Positions 15,104-24,892 of a stretch of DNA of 64,000 bases are shown piece by piece. The stretch's first letter is position 1, and each line of letters opens with the position of its first letter. The translations under genes and the position numbers were made by a program. Under the pieces are notes generated by a model, which worked only from the letters and a program-made list of their open reading frames with translations, was not told the origin of the DNA and searched no databases. This DNA comes from Mesorhizobium loti (GTDB lineage Bacteria; Pseudomonadota; Alphaproteobacteria; Rhizobiales; Rhizobiaceae): assembly GCF_001510895.1 (NCBI RefSeq), contig NZ_LPWA01000175.1:1-64000 (forward strand), read 5' to 3'.

Positions 15104-15469
15104 TTAAGCCTTCTTCACCACCAGCGTCGTCGCCAGATCTTCCATGCGCTGGGCAAGTGCCGCGAGCGCCGTGGTCAGCACGCTGTCGCTCTTGTCGGCC
15201 TTGGTCAGCGCCTCGTCGCGCGTCTTGCGCAACGTCAGCACTTCGCTCTCAATGCCCTTGACACGCTTGTTGAGTTCCGAGAGCTCGTCCATCACCATGA
15301 TGCCGGCCATCACGGTCAGCCGCTGGTCGCCGATCTCGCCGAAGGAATCCTTCAGATGCGCGACATAGCGGTCGAAGCGCTCGGCAAGGTCGATCAGGTG
15401 CTCTTCCTGGCCCTCGTCGCAAGCCATCCGGTACTGCTTGCCGTCGATCGAAACCGTCACCTGTGCCAT
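15104..15469 (-). CDS. zapA: Cell division protein ZapA
   Basis: This 121-residue protein has the N-terminal ZapA fold VTVSIDGKQYRMACDEGQEEHLIDLAERFDRYV, then IGDQRLTVMAGIMVMDELSEL and a long C-terminal coiled coil. ZapA binds and bundles FtsZ at the division ring. It sits 4 bp after the DUF4164 gene; the two face away from tkt, a common rhizobial arrangement. In several bacteria 6S RNA lies next to zapA; I could not identify it here. Confidence 0.92.
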   Translation of the reverse strand: MAQVTVSIDGKQYRMACDEGQEEHLIDLAERFDRYVAHLKDSFGEIGDQRLTVMAGIMVMDELSELNKRVKGIESEVLTLRKTRDEALTKADKSDSVLTTALAALAQRMEDLATTLVVKKA

Positions 15470-15473
15470 CGGC

Positions 15474-15746
15474 TTACCTGTCCAGTACCGCGCGGATGGT
15501 TTCCATGGCGGTCACCAGCCGGCGCGACACTTCCTTGTTGGCATCTTCCAGCCGTTCGGCGCGGGCCTCGGAATTGTCGAGCTCCTGCGCCAGCCGCGAA
15601 CGGTCGGCATTCATGCGCTGCACCTCGGCCTCGGCTTCCGAATAGTCGCGCTCATGCTCGAGCCGCGCCGCCACGGCGTTTTCCAGCCCTTCCATGGCCT
15701 TGCCGAGCCTGGCGATGATTTCTTTGAGGGTCGTTTCCCCGGTCAT
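15474..15746 (-). CDS. DUF4164 coiled-coil protein
   Basis: This 90-residue protein is coiled coil throughout, e.g. LKEIIARLGKAMEGLENAVAAR and NSEARAERLEDANKEVSRRL. This is the DUF4164 protein that precedes zapA in Rhizobiales. It may assist ZapA or the division ring (inference from context). The start ATG at 15746 is close to the divergent tkt promoter region. Confidence 0.85.
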   Translation of the reverse strand: MTGETTLKEIIARLGKAMEGLENAVAARLEHERDYSEAEAEVQRMNADRSRLAQELDNSEARAERLEDANKEVSRRLVTAMETIRAVLDR

Positions 15747-15923
15747 GGCCTTCGTCCTATGCCCTGCCCGTCACCGAATCGCTCGCGTTCAGAACGCGTT
15801 ATGTCGGAAAGATTAGGCGCCGGGTGAAGCGCGCGTCAATAAAGCTCTCGCGACTGTCCCCTGCTAACGCTAATGTAAAGCACCCGACCCCTTCACAAGC
15901 CCGGCAAAGGCCGACCGGATTTG

Positions 15924-15950
15924 TTGACTAAAAGGCCGCGCCTGCTATGT
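15924..15950 (+). promoter_or_regulatory. Probable tkt promoter
   Basis: TTGACT (15924-15929) and CTATGT (15945-15950; TATGTG one base later) resemble an alphaproteobacterial housekeeping promoter with a 15-16 bp spacer. They lie about 60 bp before the tkt start. The rest of 15747-15923 shows nothing recognisable. Confidence 0.45.
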
Positions 15951-16007
15951 GTCGCGGCATCCTTTCCAAGGGCTCCCCCAAGGCTCCAACCCACTTCCGG
16001 AGGAAGC

Positions 16008-17997
16008 ATGACCTCGCGTGAACAACATGACCGGATGGCCAATGCGATCCGTTTTCTCTCCATGGACGCCGTCGAGAAGGCGAATTCGGGCCACCCCGGC
16101 CTGCCTATGGGCTGCGCCGACATCGCCACGGTGCTGTTCACCCGCTTCCTGAAATTCGATGCCAAAGCCCCGCACTGGGCCGACCGCGACCGCTTCATCC
16201 TGTCGGCCGGCCACGGCTCGATGCTGCTTTATTCGCTCCTGTACCTCACCGGCTATGAGGACATGACGATCGACCAGATCAAGAATTTCCGGCAGCTCGG
16301 ATCGAAGACCGCCGGCCATCCCGAATACGGCCATGCCGCCGGCATCGAGACCACCACCGGCCCGCTCGGCCAGGGCCTCGCCAATTCGGTCGGCTTCGCG
16401 CTCGGCGAGCGCATCATGAACGCCGCCTTCGGCAACGACCTCGTCCACCACTACACCTATGTGCTGGCCGGTGACGGCTGCCTGATGGAAGGCGTTTCCC
16501 AGGAAGCCATCGCGCTGGCCGGTCACCTCAAGCTCAACAAGCTGATCGTCTTCTGGGACAACAACAACATCTCGATCGACGGTCCGGTCTCGCTCGCCGA
16601 CAACACTGACCAGGTCGCCCGCTTCCAGGCCAGCGGCTGGAACGCCAGCCACATCGACGGCACCGATCCGGAAGCGATCGCCTACGCCATCGAGGCCGCC
16701 CGCCATTCCGACAAGCCGACGATGATCGCCTGCAAGACGACCATCGGCTTCGGTGCCCCGACCAAGGCCGGCACCAACAAGGCGCATGGCTCGCCGCTCG
16801 GCGCCGAGGAAATCGCCGGCGCGCGCAAATTCTTCAACTGGGAGTCGCCGCCCTTCGAGGTGCCGGCCGACATCCTCGACGCCTGGCGCACCGCGGGCAA
16901 GGTCGGCGCCAAGGCGCGCGCCGACTGGGAAGGCCGCCTCGCCCAGGCAGACGCCAAGCTGAAGGGCGAGTTCGAGCGCCGCCTCGCCGGCAAGCTGCCG
17001 TCCAACTTCGATGCCGTCATCGCCGACTACAAGAAGAAGCTCTCGGCCGACAAGCCGAAGGTCGCAACCCGCAAGTCGTCGGAGATGGCGCTGGAAGTCA
17101 TCAACGGCGCGGTGCCGGAAACGATCGGCGGCTCGGCCGACCTCACCGGCTCCAACAACACCAAGACCAGCCAGACCAAGAACATCACGCCGGACGACTA
17201 CGGCCAGCGCTATGTCCATTACGGCATCCGCGAGCATGGCATGGCGGCCGCGATCAACGGCTTGACGCTGCATGGCGGCCTGATCGCCTATGGCGGCACC
17301 TTCCTGTGCTTCTCCGACTATGCCCGCCCGTCGATGCGGCTTGCCTCGCTGATGGGCATCCGCTCGATCTTCGTCATGACGCATGACTCGATCGGCCTCG
17401 GCGAGGACGGCCCGACCCACCAGCCGGTCGAGCATCTGGCGGCACTTCGCGCCATCCCGAACCACAATGTCTTCCGCCCGGCCGACGCGGTCGAAACGGC
17501 GGAATGCTGGCAGCTGGCGCTGGAGTCCGAAAAGACGCCATCGACCCTGGCGCTGACCCGCCAGAACCTGCCGACGTGCGCACCGAATTCAGCGAGAAGA
17601 ACCTGAGCGCCTCCGGCGCCTATGAGCTCGCCGCGGCAAATGGCGAGGCGGCGGTGACGATCTTTGCCACCGGATCCGAGGTCGAGATCGCGCTTGCGCC
17701 CGCGAACTGCTCGAGCAGCACGGCCATCCGACCCGCGTCGTCTCGGTGCCCTGCTTCGAGCTGTTCGACCAGCAGAGCGAGGACTATCGCAGGAAGACGA
17801 TCGGCAACGCCGGGATCAAGGTCGCCATCGAAGCCGGCATCCGCCAGGGCTGGGACCATCTCATCGGCACCGACGGCATCTTCATCGGCATGCACGGCTT
17901 CGGCGCCTCCGGCTCGATCGAACAGCTTTATCCGCATTTCGGCATCACCGCCGAGGCCGCGGCGAAGGCCGTGGAGGCGCGCCTGCACGGTAAGTGA
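16008..17997 (+). CDS. tkt: Transketolase, two frameshifts in this sequence
   Basis: The restored length is 663 residues. The TPP-binding N-domain has ANSGHPGLPMGCADIATVLF, GHGSMLLYSLLYLTGY, the GDGCLMEGVSQEA metal/TPP motif and DNNNISIDG. The Pyr domain has IREHGMAAAINGL and TFLCFSDYARPSMRLASLMG. The frame breaks near 17575 (CCGACGTG for CCGACCGTG) and near 17696 (TTGCGCCC for TTGCCGCCC); two added C residues join everything to the C-terminal EARLHGK stop. Transketolase moves two-carbon units in the pentose phosphate pathway. CGGAGGAAGC precedes the start. It heads the tkt-gap-pgk-fba block. Confidence 0.93.
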
Positions 17998-17998
17998 G

Positions 17999-18044
17999 CA
18001 TAGCATGTCGCTCAAAGGCGCATGGCGGTTTTGAGCGACATATA
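17999..18044. repeat. Family A palindromic repeat, copy 2 (half element)
   Basis: GCATGTCGCTCAAA and TTTGAGCGACAT flank GGCGCATGGCGG; only the first hairpin of the family is present. It lies directly after the tkt stop codon. Confidence 0.65.
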
Positions 18045-18207
18045 GAAGCAGGAAGGCCCCGGTCGGGCGAAACCTTTCAAGGGGTTGTGTCGGGTCGAAC
18101 CAACCTAATCGATTTAAATTTGGATTTCGGCGGCTGGATTCTTTGGCCGCCCGCCGCTATGAAGCTGCGGGACCCATCCGCTTTTCCAGCCCTTTAGGGA
18201 GAGAAAA

Positions 18208-19218
18208 ATGACCGTCAGAGTTGCCATCAACGGATTTGGCCGCATCGGCCGCAACATCCTGCGCGCCATCCATGAATCCGGCCGCAAGGATATCGACGTC
18301 GTCGCTGTGAACGACCTCGGGCCGGTCGAGACCAACGCGCATCTGCTGCGCTATGACAGCGTGCATGGCCGCTTCCCGCATGAGGTGACGGTCGACGGCG
18401 ACCAGATCTCGGTCGGCAAGGAAAAGTTCAAGGTCACCGCCATCAAGGATCCGACCCAACTGCCGTGGAAAGAGCTTGGCATCGACATCGCGCTCGAATG
18501 CACCGGCATCTTCACCGCCCGTGACAAGGCCGCCGCGCATCTGACCGCCGGCGCCAAGCGCGTCATCGTCTCGGCTCCGGCCGAAGGCGCCGACCTCACC
18601 GTCGTCTACGGCATCAACCACGACAAGCTGACCAAGGACCACGTCGTCATCTCCAACGCGTCCTGCACCACCAACTGCCTGGCGCCGCTGGCCGCCGTGC
18701 TGCACGAGACCGTCGGCATCGAGAAGGGCATGATGACGACGATCCACTCCTACACCGGCGACCAGCCGACGCTGGACACCATGCACAAGGACCTCTACCG
18801 CGCCCGCGCGGCGGCGCTGTCGCAGATCCCGACCTCGACGGGTGCTGCCAAGGCGATCGGTCTGGTGCTGCCCGATCTCAAGGGCAAGCTCGACGGCATC
18901 TCGATCCGCGTGCCGACCCCGAATGTCTCGGTCGTCGACTTCAAGTTCATCGCCAAGCGCTCGACCACCGCGCAGGAGATCAACGAAGCGCTGATCGCGG
19001 CTTCCAAGGGCAAGCTCAAGGGCATCCTCTCGGTCACCCATCACCCGAATGTCTCGATCGACTTCAACCACGATCCGCACTCCTCGATCGCGGCGCTCGA
19101 CCAGACCAAGGTCATGGACGGCAACTTCGTTTCGGTGCTGTCCTGGTACGACAACGAGTGGGGCTTCTCGAACCGCATGGGCGACACCGCGGTTGCCTTC
19201 GGCAAGACCATCGCCTGA
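18208..19218 (+). CDS. gap: Glyceraldehyde-3-phosphate dehydrogenase, type I
   Basis: This 336-residue protein has Rossmann INGFGRIGRN at the N-terminus, VNDLG, the catalytic ASCTTNCLAPL (Cys about 153), the phosphate-site HSYTGDQPTLD, and the C-terminal SWYDNEWGFSNRM. It interconverts glyceraldehyde-3-phosphate and 1,3-bisphosphoglycerate. GGGAGAGAAAA precedes the start. It follows tkt after 210 bp and is closed by a strong terminator. Confidence 0.97.
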   Translation: MTVRVAINGFGRIGRNILRAIHESGRKDIDVVAVNDLGPVETNAHLLRYDSVHGRFPHEVTVDGDQISVGKEKFKVTAIKDPTQLPWKELGIDIALECTGIFTARDKAAAHLTAGAKRVIVSAPAEGADLTVVYGINHDKLTKDHVVISNASCTTNCLAPLAAVLHETVGIEKGMMTTIHSYTGDQPTLDTMHKDLYRARAAALSQIPTSTGAAKAIGLVLPDLKGKLDGISIRVPTPNVSVVDFKFIAKRSTTAQEINEALIAASKGKLKGILSVTHHPNVSIDFNHDPHSSIAALDQTKVMDGNFVSVLSWYDNEWGFSNRMGDTAVAFGKTIA

Positions 19219-19243
19219 TCCGGGGCATCGTTTACGGATGAAG

Positions 19244-19270
19244 ACGCCCGGCCTCGGCCGGGCGTTTTTT
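19244..19270 (+). terminator. Rho-independent terminator of gap
   Basis: ACGCCCGGCC (19244-19253), loop TC, GGCCGGGCGT (19256-19265), and a T run to 19270. Confidence 0.9.
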
Positions 19271-19375
19271 ATTGGTCGGCTGAGTCAAAAACCACGCTGC
19301 CGCCTTGCACTGGTCATGTCTTCGCCCCACTCTGCCGTAAAGCGGGAGGGACGGGGATGTGAGGGGCGATTCCGG

Positions 19376-21265
19376 ATGGAGCATGCGATCTATCTTGTAA
19401 CGCTGGTCGGCACCGCGCTTGTCGTTGCCGCCGCGTTTTCGAGCTTGATCGCCTTCCGCTTCGGCGCCCCCCTGCTGCTCCTCTTTCTCTGCATCGGGCT
19501 TGCCACCGGCGTCGACGGCCTCGGCATCGAGTTCGACAATGCGCGCCTGGCTTACTTTGCCGGCTCACTGGCTTTAGCCATCATCCTGTTCGATTCCGGC
19601 TTCGGCACGCCGCTCAACGCCTTGCGGCAGGCGGCCGGGCCGGCGCTGTCGCTGGCGACCGTCGGCGTTATCCTGACCACCGGCATTTTCGGTGTCGCAG
19701 CCTTTTATTTGCTCAACCTCAGCTGGCTGGAATCCTCGCTGCTCGGCGCCGCCGTCGCCTCGACGGACGCTGCCGCCGTGTTCTTCCTGCTGCGCGCCGG
19801 CGAGATCCATTTGCGCGAGCGCGTGCGCTCGACCCTAGAGGTGGAATCAGGCACCAACGATCCGATCGCCATTTTCCTGACCATCACTTTGGTCGAGATC
19901 ATTGCGGCCCACGCAAACCCGGAAGCGGATGTTCTCGCCACCAACCTCGCGCTCGGCTTCCTCATCAATATGGGGCTTGGCGCCGCCATCGGCGTGCTCG
20001 GCGGCTTCGCCATCGTGCGCCTCGTCGAGCGGCTGAACCTCGACCATGGCCTGCTGCCGATCTTCGTCCTGACGCTTTCGCTGATGGTGTTCGCGGCAGC
20101 CGGCGCCGTCGGCGGCTCCGGCTTCCTGGCCGTCTATCTCGCCGGCCTCGTCGCCGGCAATTCCGACATTCGCGCCGTCACCATCCTCAAGCGCTTTCAG
20201 GACGGCATGTCGTGGCTGGCGCAGATCATCATGTTCCTGATCCTCGGCCTGTTCGCCACGCCGTCGCAGTTCCCGGCGATCCTGGTGCCGGCGATGCTGC
20301 TCGGCCTGTTCCTGATCTTCGTGGCGCGGCCTCTAGCCGTCTGGCTCTGCCTGATCCCGTTCCGCCTGCCTCGCCCCGAGGTCGCCTTCGTCTCCTGGGT
20401 CGGCCTGCGCGGAGCCGTTTCGATCCTGCTTGCCATCACGCCTCTGCTCGGCGGGCTGGCGAACGGCCGCCTCATCTTCAATGTCGCCTTCATCATCGTG
20501 CTTGTGTCACTGGTGGTGCAGGGCTGGACCGTCGGACCGCTGGCCCGCCGCCTCGGCCTCATCGTGCCGGCCCGCCTCGGCCCGCTCGACAAGGTCGAGC
20601 TCGAACTGCCGGGCTCGGCGCATCATGAGCTGCTCGCCTATCGCGTGGCGCCAGGCAGCCCGGTGGCGCGCGGCGAGCGCATTCCGCGCTGGGCGAGGCC
20701 TTCGCTGGTGCTGCGCGATGGCCGCTCCATGCGTTTCCAGGACATGGGCAGGCTGACCGCGGGCGACCAGGTGTATATCTTCGTGCCGGACCGCTATCCG
20801 CGCCTGCTCGACAAGCTCTTCGCCAGCCGCGCGGTGGTCGACCCGGAGGATGCGGATTTCTTCGGCGCCTTCGCCGTCGATCCGGCCCGCCCGGCAGGAG
20901 AGCTGGAAGCCGCCTATGCGCCGGGTCTCACCGAGGCCGAGCAGAAGCTCACAGTCGCCGCACTTGTCACCGAGCGGCTCGGCGGCCACGCCGAATATGC
21001 CGACCGCGTGATGATCGGTCCGATCGAGCTGATCGTGCGCGATGTCGACGAGAGAGGCCGGATCACCGGGCTTGGCCTGTCCTTCGAGCCGACCGCGCCG
21101 GTGGCGCGCGTGCCGGTTTTCCTGAGTGCCGGCGAGATCGCCGACCGCATTGCCGCCTTCATCCGCAACTGGCGGAAACCAGCGGAAACGCAGGTCGCCG
21201 AGAGTGAGCCAAACGAAACGGCGGCGCCCGAGCCTGTAGCGCAAAAAGCCACTACCGAAAGCTGA
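19376..21265 (+). CDS. K+/H+ antiporter, NhaP2/CvrA type (CPA1 with C-terminal TrkA-C/CorC-like domains)
   Basis: This protein has 629 residues. About twelve TM helices cover residues 5-390, with the conserved Asp-containing ASTDAAAVFFLL and ESGTNDPIAIFLT segments, and SWVGLRGAVSILLAI. A cytoplasmic region follows, with a TrkA-C-like part (LELPGSAHHELLAYRVAPGS) and a CorC/HlyC-type tail. It exports K+ or another monovalent cation in exchange for protons. Start ATG 19376 has GAGGGGCG upstream. It separates gap from pgk; in other rhizobia these are often adjacent (recollection), so it may be an insertion into the block. Confidence 0.88.
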   Translation: MEHAIYLVTLVGTALVVAAAFSSLIAFRFGAPLLLLFLCIGLATGVDGLGIEFDNARLAYFAGSLALAIILFDSGFGTPLNALRQAAGPALSLATVGVILTTGIFGVAAFYLLNLSWLESSLLGAAVASTDAAAVFFLLRAGEIHLRERVRSTLEVESGTNDPIAIFLTITLVEIIAAHANPEADVLATNLALGFLINMGLGAAIGVLGGFAIVRLVERLNLDHGLLPIFVLTLSLMVFAAAGAVGGSGFLAVYLAGLVAGNSDIRAVTILKRFQDGMSWLAQIIMFLILGLFATPSQFPAILVPAMLLGLFLIFVARPLAVWLCLIPFRLPRPEVAFVSWVGLRGAVSILLAITPLLGGLANGRLIFNVAFIIVLVSLVVQGWTVGPLARRLGLIVPARLGPLDKVELELPGSAHHELLAYRVAPGSPVARGERIPRWARPSLVLRDGRSMRFQDMGRLTAGDQVYIFVPDRYPRLLDKLFASRAVVDPEDADFFGAFAVDPARPAGELEAAYAPGLTEAEQKLTVAALVTERLGGHAEYADRVMIGPIELIVRDVDERGRITGLGLSFEPTAPVARVPVFLSAGEIADRIAAFIRNWRKPAETQVAESEPNETAAPEPVAQKATTES

Positions 21266-21370
21266 TGTCTCACGGCGACATCATTTTTGCGCGCGCGCTT
21301 CAACGCAGCCCTTGCATCGTCCCCGGTGGCGGGTAAGGTCGCCGCGTTTTTCGAGGGATAAGGATCGACC

Positions 21371-22567
21371 ATGGCCGACTTCAAGACACTCGACGATATC
21401 GGTGCCGTCAGCGGCAAGCGCGTTCTGGTACGCGTCGACCTCAACGTGCCCGTTGCCGACGGCAAGGTGACCGACGCCACGCGCATCGAGCGCATCGCGC
21501 CGACGATTTCGGAGCTTTCCGGCAGGGGCGCCAAGGTGATCCTGCTCGCGCATTTCGGCCGTCCAAAGGACGGTCCGTCGGCCGAATTCTCGCTGGAACC
21601 GATCGCCCGCGCGACGGCCGAAGTGCTCGGCCGCCCGGTCGGCTTCGCCTCCGACTGCGTCGGCGACAAGGCAGCGAGCGCCGTCGCCGCCATGAAGGAC
21701 GGCGACGTCCTGCTTTTGGAAAACACCCGCTTCTACAAGGCCGAGGAGAAGAACGATCAGGCCTTTACCGAAAAGCTCGCCGCCAATGGCGACATCTATG
21801 TCAACGACGCTTTTTCCGCTGCCCACCGCGCGCACGCGTCGACTGAAGGCCTGGCGCACCGGTTGCCGGCCTACGCCGGCCGCACCATGCAGGCCGAGCT
21901 CGACGCGCTGGAAAAGGGCCTCGGCAATCCGGTGCGGCCGGTGGTCGCCATCGTCGGCGGCGCCAAGGTCTCGACCAAGATCGACCTGTTGATGAACCTG
22001 GTGAAGAAGGTCGACGCGCTGGTCATCGGTGGCGGCATGGCCAACACCTTCCTGGCGGCGCGCGGCACCGATGTCGGCAAATCGCTCTGCGAGCACGACC
22101 TGGCCGACACTGCCAAGCAGATCATGATCGAGGCGGCGGAAGCCGGCTGCGCCATCATCCTGCCCGCTGACGGCGTCGTGGCCAAGGAGTTCAAGGCGGG
22201 TGCCGCGAGCGAAACCGTCGCCATTGCGGACGTGCCGGCCGACGGCATGATCCTCGATGTCGGTGCAAAGACCGTGAAAAGCGTCACCGACTGGATCGAC
22301 CGTGCAGCCACGCTTGTCTGGAACGGCCCGCTCGGCGCTTTCGAGATCGAGCCTTTTGATCACGCGACGGTGGCTGCGGCCAAGCACGCTGCGGCCCGCA
22401 CGAAAGAGGGCAAGCTGGTCTCGGTCGCCGGTGGCGGCGACACGGTGGCAGCGCTCAACCATGCCGGCGTCGCCGACGACTTCACCTATGTCTCGACCGC
22501 CGGCGGCGCTTTCCTCGAGTGGATGGAAGGCAAGCCGCTGCCCGGCGTCGAGGTGCTGAAGCGGTAG
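21371..22567 (+). CDS. pgk: Phosphoglycerate kinase
   Basis: This 398-residue protein has VLVRVDLNVP at the N-terminus, LLAHFGRPK, DAFSAAHRAHAST, the hinge segment PVVAIVGGAKVSTKI, and the C-terminal nucleotide site WNGPLGAFEIEPFD with SVAGGGDTVAAL. It transfers phosphate between 1,3-bisphosphoglycerate and ADP. AAGGATCGACC precedes the ATG. It is followed by a family B repeat and fba. Confidence 0.97.
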   Translation: MADFKTLDDIGAVSGKRVLVRVDLNVPVADGKVTDATRIERIAPTISELSGRGAKVILLAHFGRPKDGPSAEFSLEPIARATAEVLGRPVGFASDCVGDKAASAVAAMKDGDVLLLENTRFYKAEEKNDQAFTEKLAANGDIYVNDAFSAAHRAHASTEGLAHRLPAYAGRTMQAELDALEKGLGNPVRPVVAIVGGAKVSTKIDLLMNLVKKVDALVIGGGMANTFLAARGTDVGKSLCEHDLADTAKQIMIEAAEAGCAIILPADGVVAKEFKAGAASETVAIADVPADGMILDVGAKTVKSVTDWIDRAATLVWNGPLGAFEIEPFDHATVAAAKHAAARTKEGKLVSVAGGGDTVAALNHAGVADDFTYVSTAGGAFLEWMEGKPLPGVEVLKR

Positions 22568-22618
22568 AGCAATTCCAGGAAACGTGCATAGCGGTTTTCC
22601 GTCCGGAATTGCGGTCAA
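22567..22618. repeat. Family B palindromic repeat, copy 2
   Basis: AGCAATTCCAGGAAACGTGC and CCGTCCGGAATTGC form the hairpin. It begins at the last base of the pgk stop codon. Confidence 0.75.
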
Positions 22619-22752
22619 ACAACCGACTCTATCAACATTCGGCGAGAACGTTTGCGGATCGAGGACTTTCAATCGATTCACGCTTTTCGACGCCATTCCA
22701 TTGGCGGTAGAGTTCCGTTAAGCGCGGAACCAACACCGTCAAGGAGAGCACC

Positions 22753-23778
22753 ATGAGCGAACGTCTCGAAGACATTGCCGCCGCGATCGTGGCCGATGGC
22801 AAAGGCCTTTTGGCCGCCGATGAGAGTTCCGGCACCATCAAGAAGCGATTCGACGTCATCGGCGTCGAATCGACCGCCGACAACCGGCGCGACTATCGCG
22901 AGATGATGTTCCGCGCCAAGGAGGCGATGACCAAGTATATTTCCGGCGTCATCCTCTATGACGAGACCATCCGTCAGAAGGCTGCCGACGGCACCCCGCT
23001 GGTCGACATCATCAAGGCCTCCGGCGCCATTCCGGGCATCAAGGTCGATATGGGCGCCAAGCCTCTCGCCGGCTTTCCCGGCGACACCATCACCGAGGGC
23101 CTGGACGGGCTGCGCGAGCGGCTTTCCGACTATTACAAGCTCGGCGCCCGCTTCGCCAAATGGCGCGCGGTGATCGACATCGACGTCGCAAAGGAAGTGC
23201 CTTCGGCGACATCGATAGGCTCCAACGCGCACGCGCTTGCCCGCTATGCCGCGCTCTGCCAGGAAGCGGGCATCGTGCCGATCGTCGAGCCGGAAGTGCT
23301 GATGGACGGCGCCCATTCGATCGACACCTGCTATGAGGTAAGCAAGGCGACGCTGCTGAAGCTCTATGGCGAGCTCTATGCGGCGCGCGTGGTGCTGGAA
23401 GGCACCATCCTCAAGCCGAACATGGTCATCTCCGGCAAGAAATCGGGCAAGAAGGACAATCCCGAGCAAGTCGCCGAGAAGACGATCAAGCTGTTCCGCG
23501 AAACCGTGCCCGTGGCGGTGCCTGGGATTGCATTCCTTTCCGGCGGCCAGGACGACGAGGAAGCGACGGCCAACCTCAATGCCATCAACGCCATCGGCCC
23601 GCATCCGTGGAAGCTCTCCTTCTCCTACGGCCGCGCCTTGCAGGCTGCCGCGCAGAAGGCCTGGAGCGGCAAGGCGTCGAACGTCGCCGCCGGCCAGGCG
23701 GCCTTCATCCATCGCGCCCACATGAACCATCTGGCGGCGCTCGGCAAATGGCGGCCGGCGCTGGAAAAAGCCGCCTGA
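22753..23778 (+). CDS. fba: Fructose-bisphosphate aldolase, class I
   Basis: This 341-residue protein belongs to class I (Schiff base), not the metal-dependent class: GLLAADESSGTIKKRF at the N-terminus, IVPIVEPEVLMDG, and the Schiff-base lysine in EGTILKPNMV, with FLSGGQDDEEATANLNA and SFSYGRALQ. It cleaves and forms fructose-1,6-bisphosphate. AAGGAGAGCACC precedes the ATG. It closes the carbon block and ends at a strong terminator. Confidence 0.95.
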   Translation: MSERLEDIAAAIVADGKGLLAADESSGTIKKRFDVIGVESTADNRRDYREMMFRAKEAMTKYISGVILYDETIRQKAADGTPLVDIIKASGAIPGIKVDMGAKPLAGFPGDTITEGLDGLRERLSDYYKLGARFAKWRAVIDIDVAKEVPSATSIGSNAHALARYAALCQEAGIVPIVEPEVLMDGAHSIDTCYEVSKATLLKLYGELYAARVVLEGTILKPNMVISGKKSGKKDNPEQVAEKTIKLFRETVPVAVPGIAFLSGGQDDEEATANLNAINAIGPHPWKLSFSYGRALQAAAQKAWSGKASNVAAGQAAFIHRAHMNHLAALGKWRPALEKAA

Positions 23779-23803
23779 TATCTCGCTTTCTCAAAGCAGA
23801 CGA

Positions 23804-23836
23804 AAACCCGGGCCCGTGGCCCGGGTTTGTTTTTTC
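23804..23836 (+). terminator. Rho-independent terminator of fba
   Basis: AAACCCGGGCC (23804-23814), loop CGT, GGCCCGGGTTT (23818-23828), then GTTTTTTT. Confidence 0.9.
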
Positions 23837-23877
23837 CGGCCGCGTTCCTACCTGATGCATCGAAATAGCGGCGCAGA

Positions 23878-23978
23878 TGCATGTCGCCCAAAAGTGCGCG
23901 CCGGTTTGGGAAACGACATGCATAAAAACAAGGACTTAAAGCGCGTCGCCTGAATCGGTTTCAGCGCGGCGCGCTTTA
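23878..23978. repeat. Family A palindromic repeat, copy 3 (full length)
   Basis: GCATGTCGCCCAAAAGTGCG, CGACATGCAT, then AAAGCGCGTCGC and GCGCGGCGCGCTTT. It has the same two-hairpin layout as the copy at 122. Confidence 0.75.
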
Positions 23979-24032
23979 TGTCGGATCGCGCCTGTGTCGA
24001 ACGTCCTTGGCAGGAGAGGACAGGAGATAGTC

Positions 24033-24773
24033 ATGCATCGCAACGCCGCCGTTTCCCGCGAAGACTGGTTCGAGGCGCACAGGAAGCACCTCGAGCGCGA
24101 GAAGGAGCTGACGCGATTACGCGATCGCATCGCCGCCGAGCGGCGGCAACTGCCCTGGCTCAAGCTGCGCAAGGACTATGTCTTCGAAAGCGAGCAGGGA
24201 CCGAAGCGCCTTGCCGAACTCTTCGCCGGCAAGAGCCAGCTCATCGTCTACCATTTCATGATGACGCCGGGCTCGGACCACCGCTGCGAAGGCTGCTCGT
24301 TCCTGGCCGATCACATCGATGCCGCTGACCAGCATCTCAAGCACCATGATGTGTCGCTGGTCGCCATCTCGCGGGCGCTGCTGGCCGAGCTCTTGCCCTA
24401 CAAGCGGCGCATGGGCTGGAAATTCGACTGGGTGTCGTCCTACGCGTCGGACTTCAACTTCGACATGCAGGTCTCCTTCACTGACAGGCAGATCGCGGCC
24501 GGCGAGACCGTCTATAATTTCGAGAAGCGCCCGCTGCGATCGAAGGACCTGCCGGGCACCAGCGTCTTCTATCGCGACGAATGCGGCGACATCTTCCTCA
24601 CCTTCATGTCGCGCGCCCGCGGCGGCGACGCGCTGATCGGCGCCTACCACTATCTCGACATGACGCCGAAGGGCCGCAACGAGACCGGGCCCTATCATGG
24701 CCTGATGGACTGGGTGCGCCTGCACGACGAATACCAGGACAGGACCAAGGATCGGCCGGACTGCTGCGCGTGA
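24033..24773 (+). CDS. DUF899 thioredoxin-like protein
   Basis: This 246-residue protein shows the DUF899 (AhpC/thioredoxin-fold) pattern: LPWLKLRKDYVFESEQGPKRL, LIVYHFMMTPGSDHRCEGCSFLADHID with a C-x-x-C-like pair, GWKFDWVSSYASDFNFD, and HYLDMTPKGRNETG. It is predicted cytosolic and possibly redox active; the function is not established. Start 24033 has CAGGAGA; an upstream in-frame ATG at 23994 has no ribosome site. It is apparently a single-gene unit. Confidence 0.87.
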   Translation: MHRNAAVSREDWFEAHRKHLEREKELTRLRDRIAAERRQLPWLKLRKDYVFESEQGPKRLAELFAGKSQLIVYHFMMTPGSDHRCEGCSFLADHIDAADQHLKHHDVSLVAISRALLAELLPYKRRMGWKFDWVSSYASDFNFDMQVSFTDRQIAAGETVYNFEKRPLRSKDLPGTSVFYRDECGDIFLTFMSRARGGDALIGAYHYLDMTPKGRNETGPYHGLMDWVRLHDEYQDRTKDRPDCCA

Positions 24774-24821
24774 TTACCCTCGTTCACCTCGGCCAAAACA
24801 TGCGCTAATGGCTTTTCGCCT

Positions 24822-24879
24822 GGAGCAATTCCAGGAAAAGTGTGTAACGGTTTTCCGTCCGGAATTGCGTAGGAATAAG
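24822..24879. repeat. Family B palindromic repeat, copy 3
   Basis: AGCAATTCCAGGAAAAGTGT and CCGTCCGGAATTGC form the hairpin. It lies in the leader of the SGNH hydrolase gene, ending just before its start. Confidence 0.75.
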
Positions 24880-24892
24880 CAACGGATTTGCC

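Noticed and set aside
15945..17465. Long open frame of about 506 codons on the minus strand opposite tkt
   Set aside because: It is the codon-bias shadow of tkt; composition is typical of antisense reading in high-GC coding DNA and it has no recognisable domain.
21281..22696. Long minus-strand frame opposite pgk
   Set aside because: Antisense shadow of pgk with low-complexity character.
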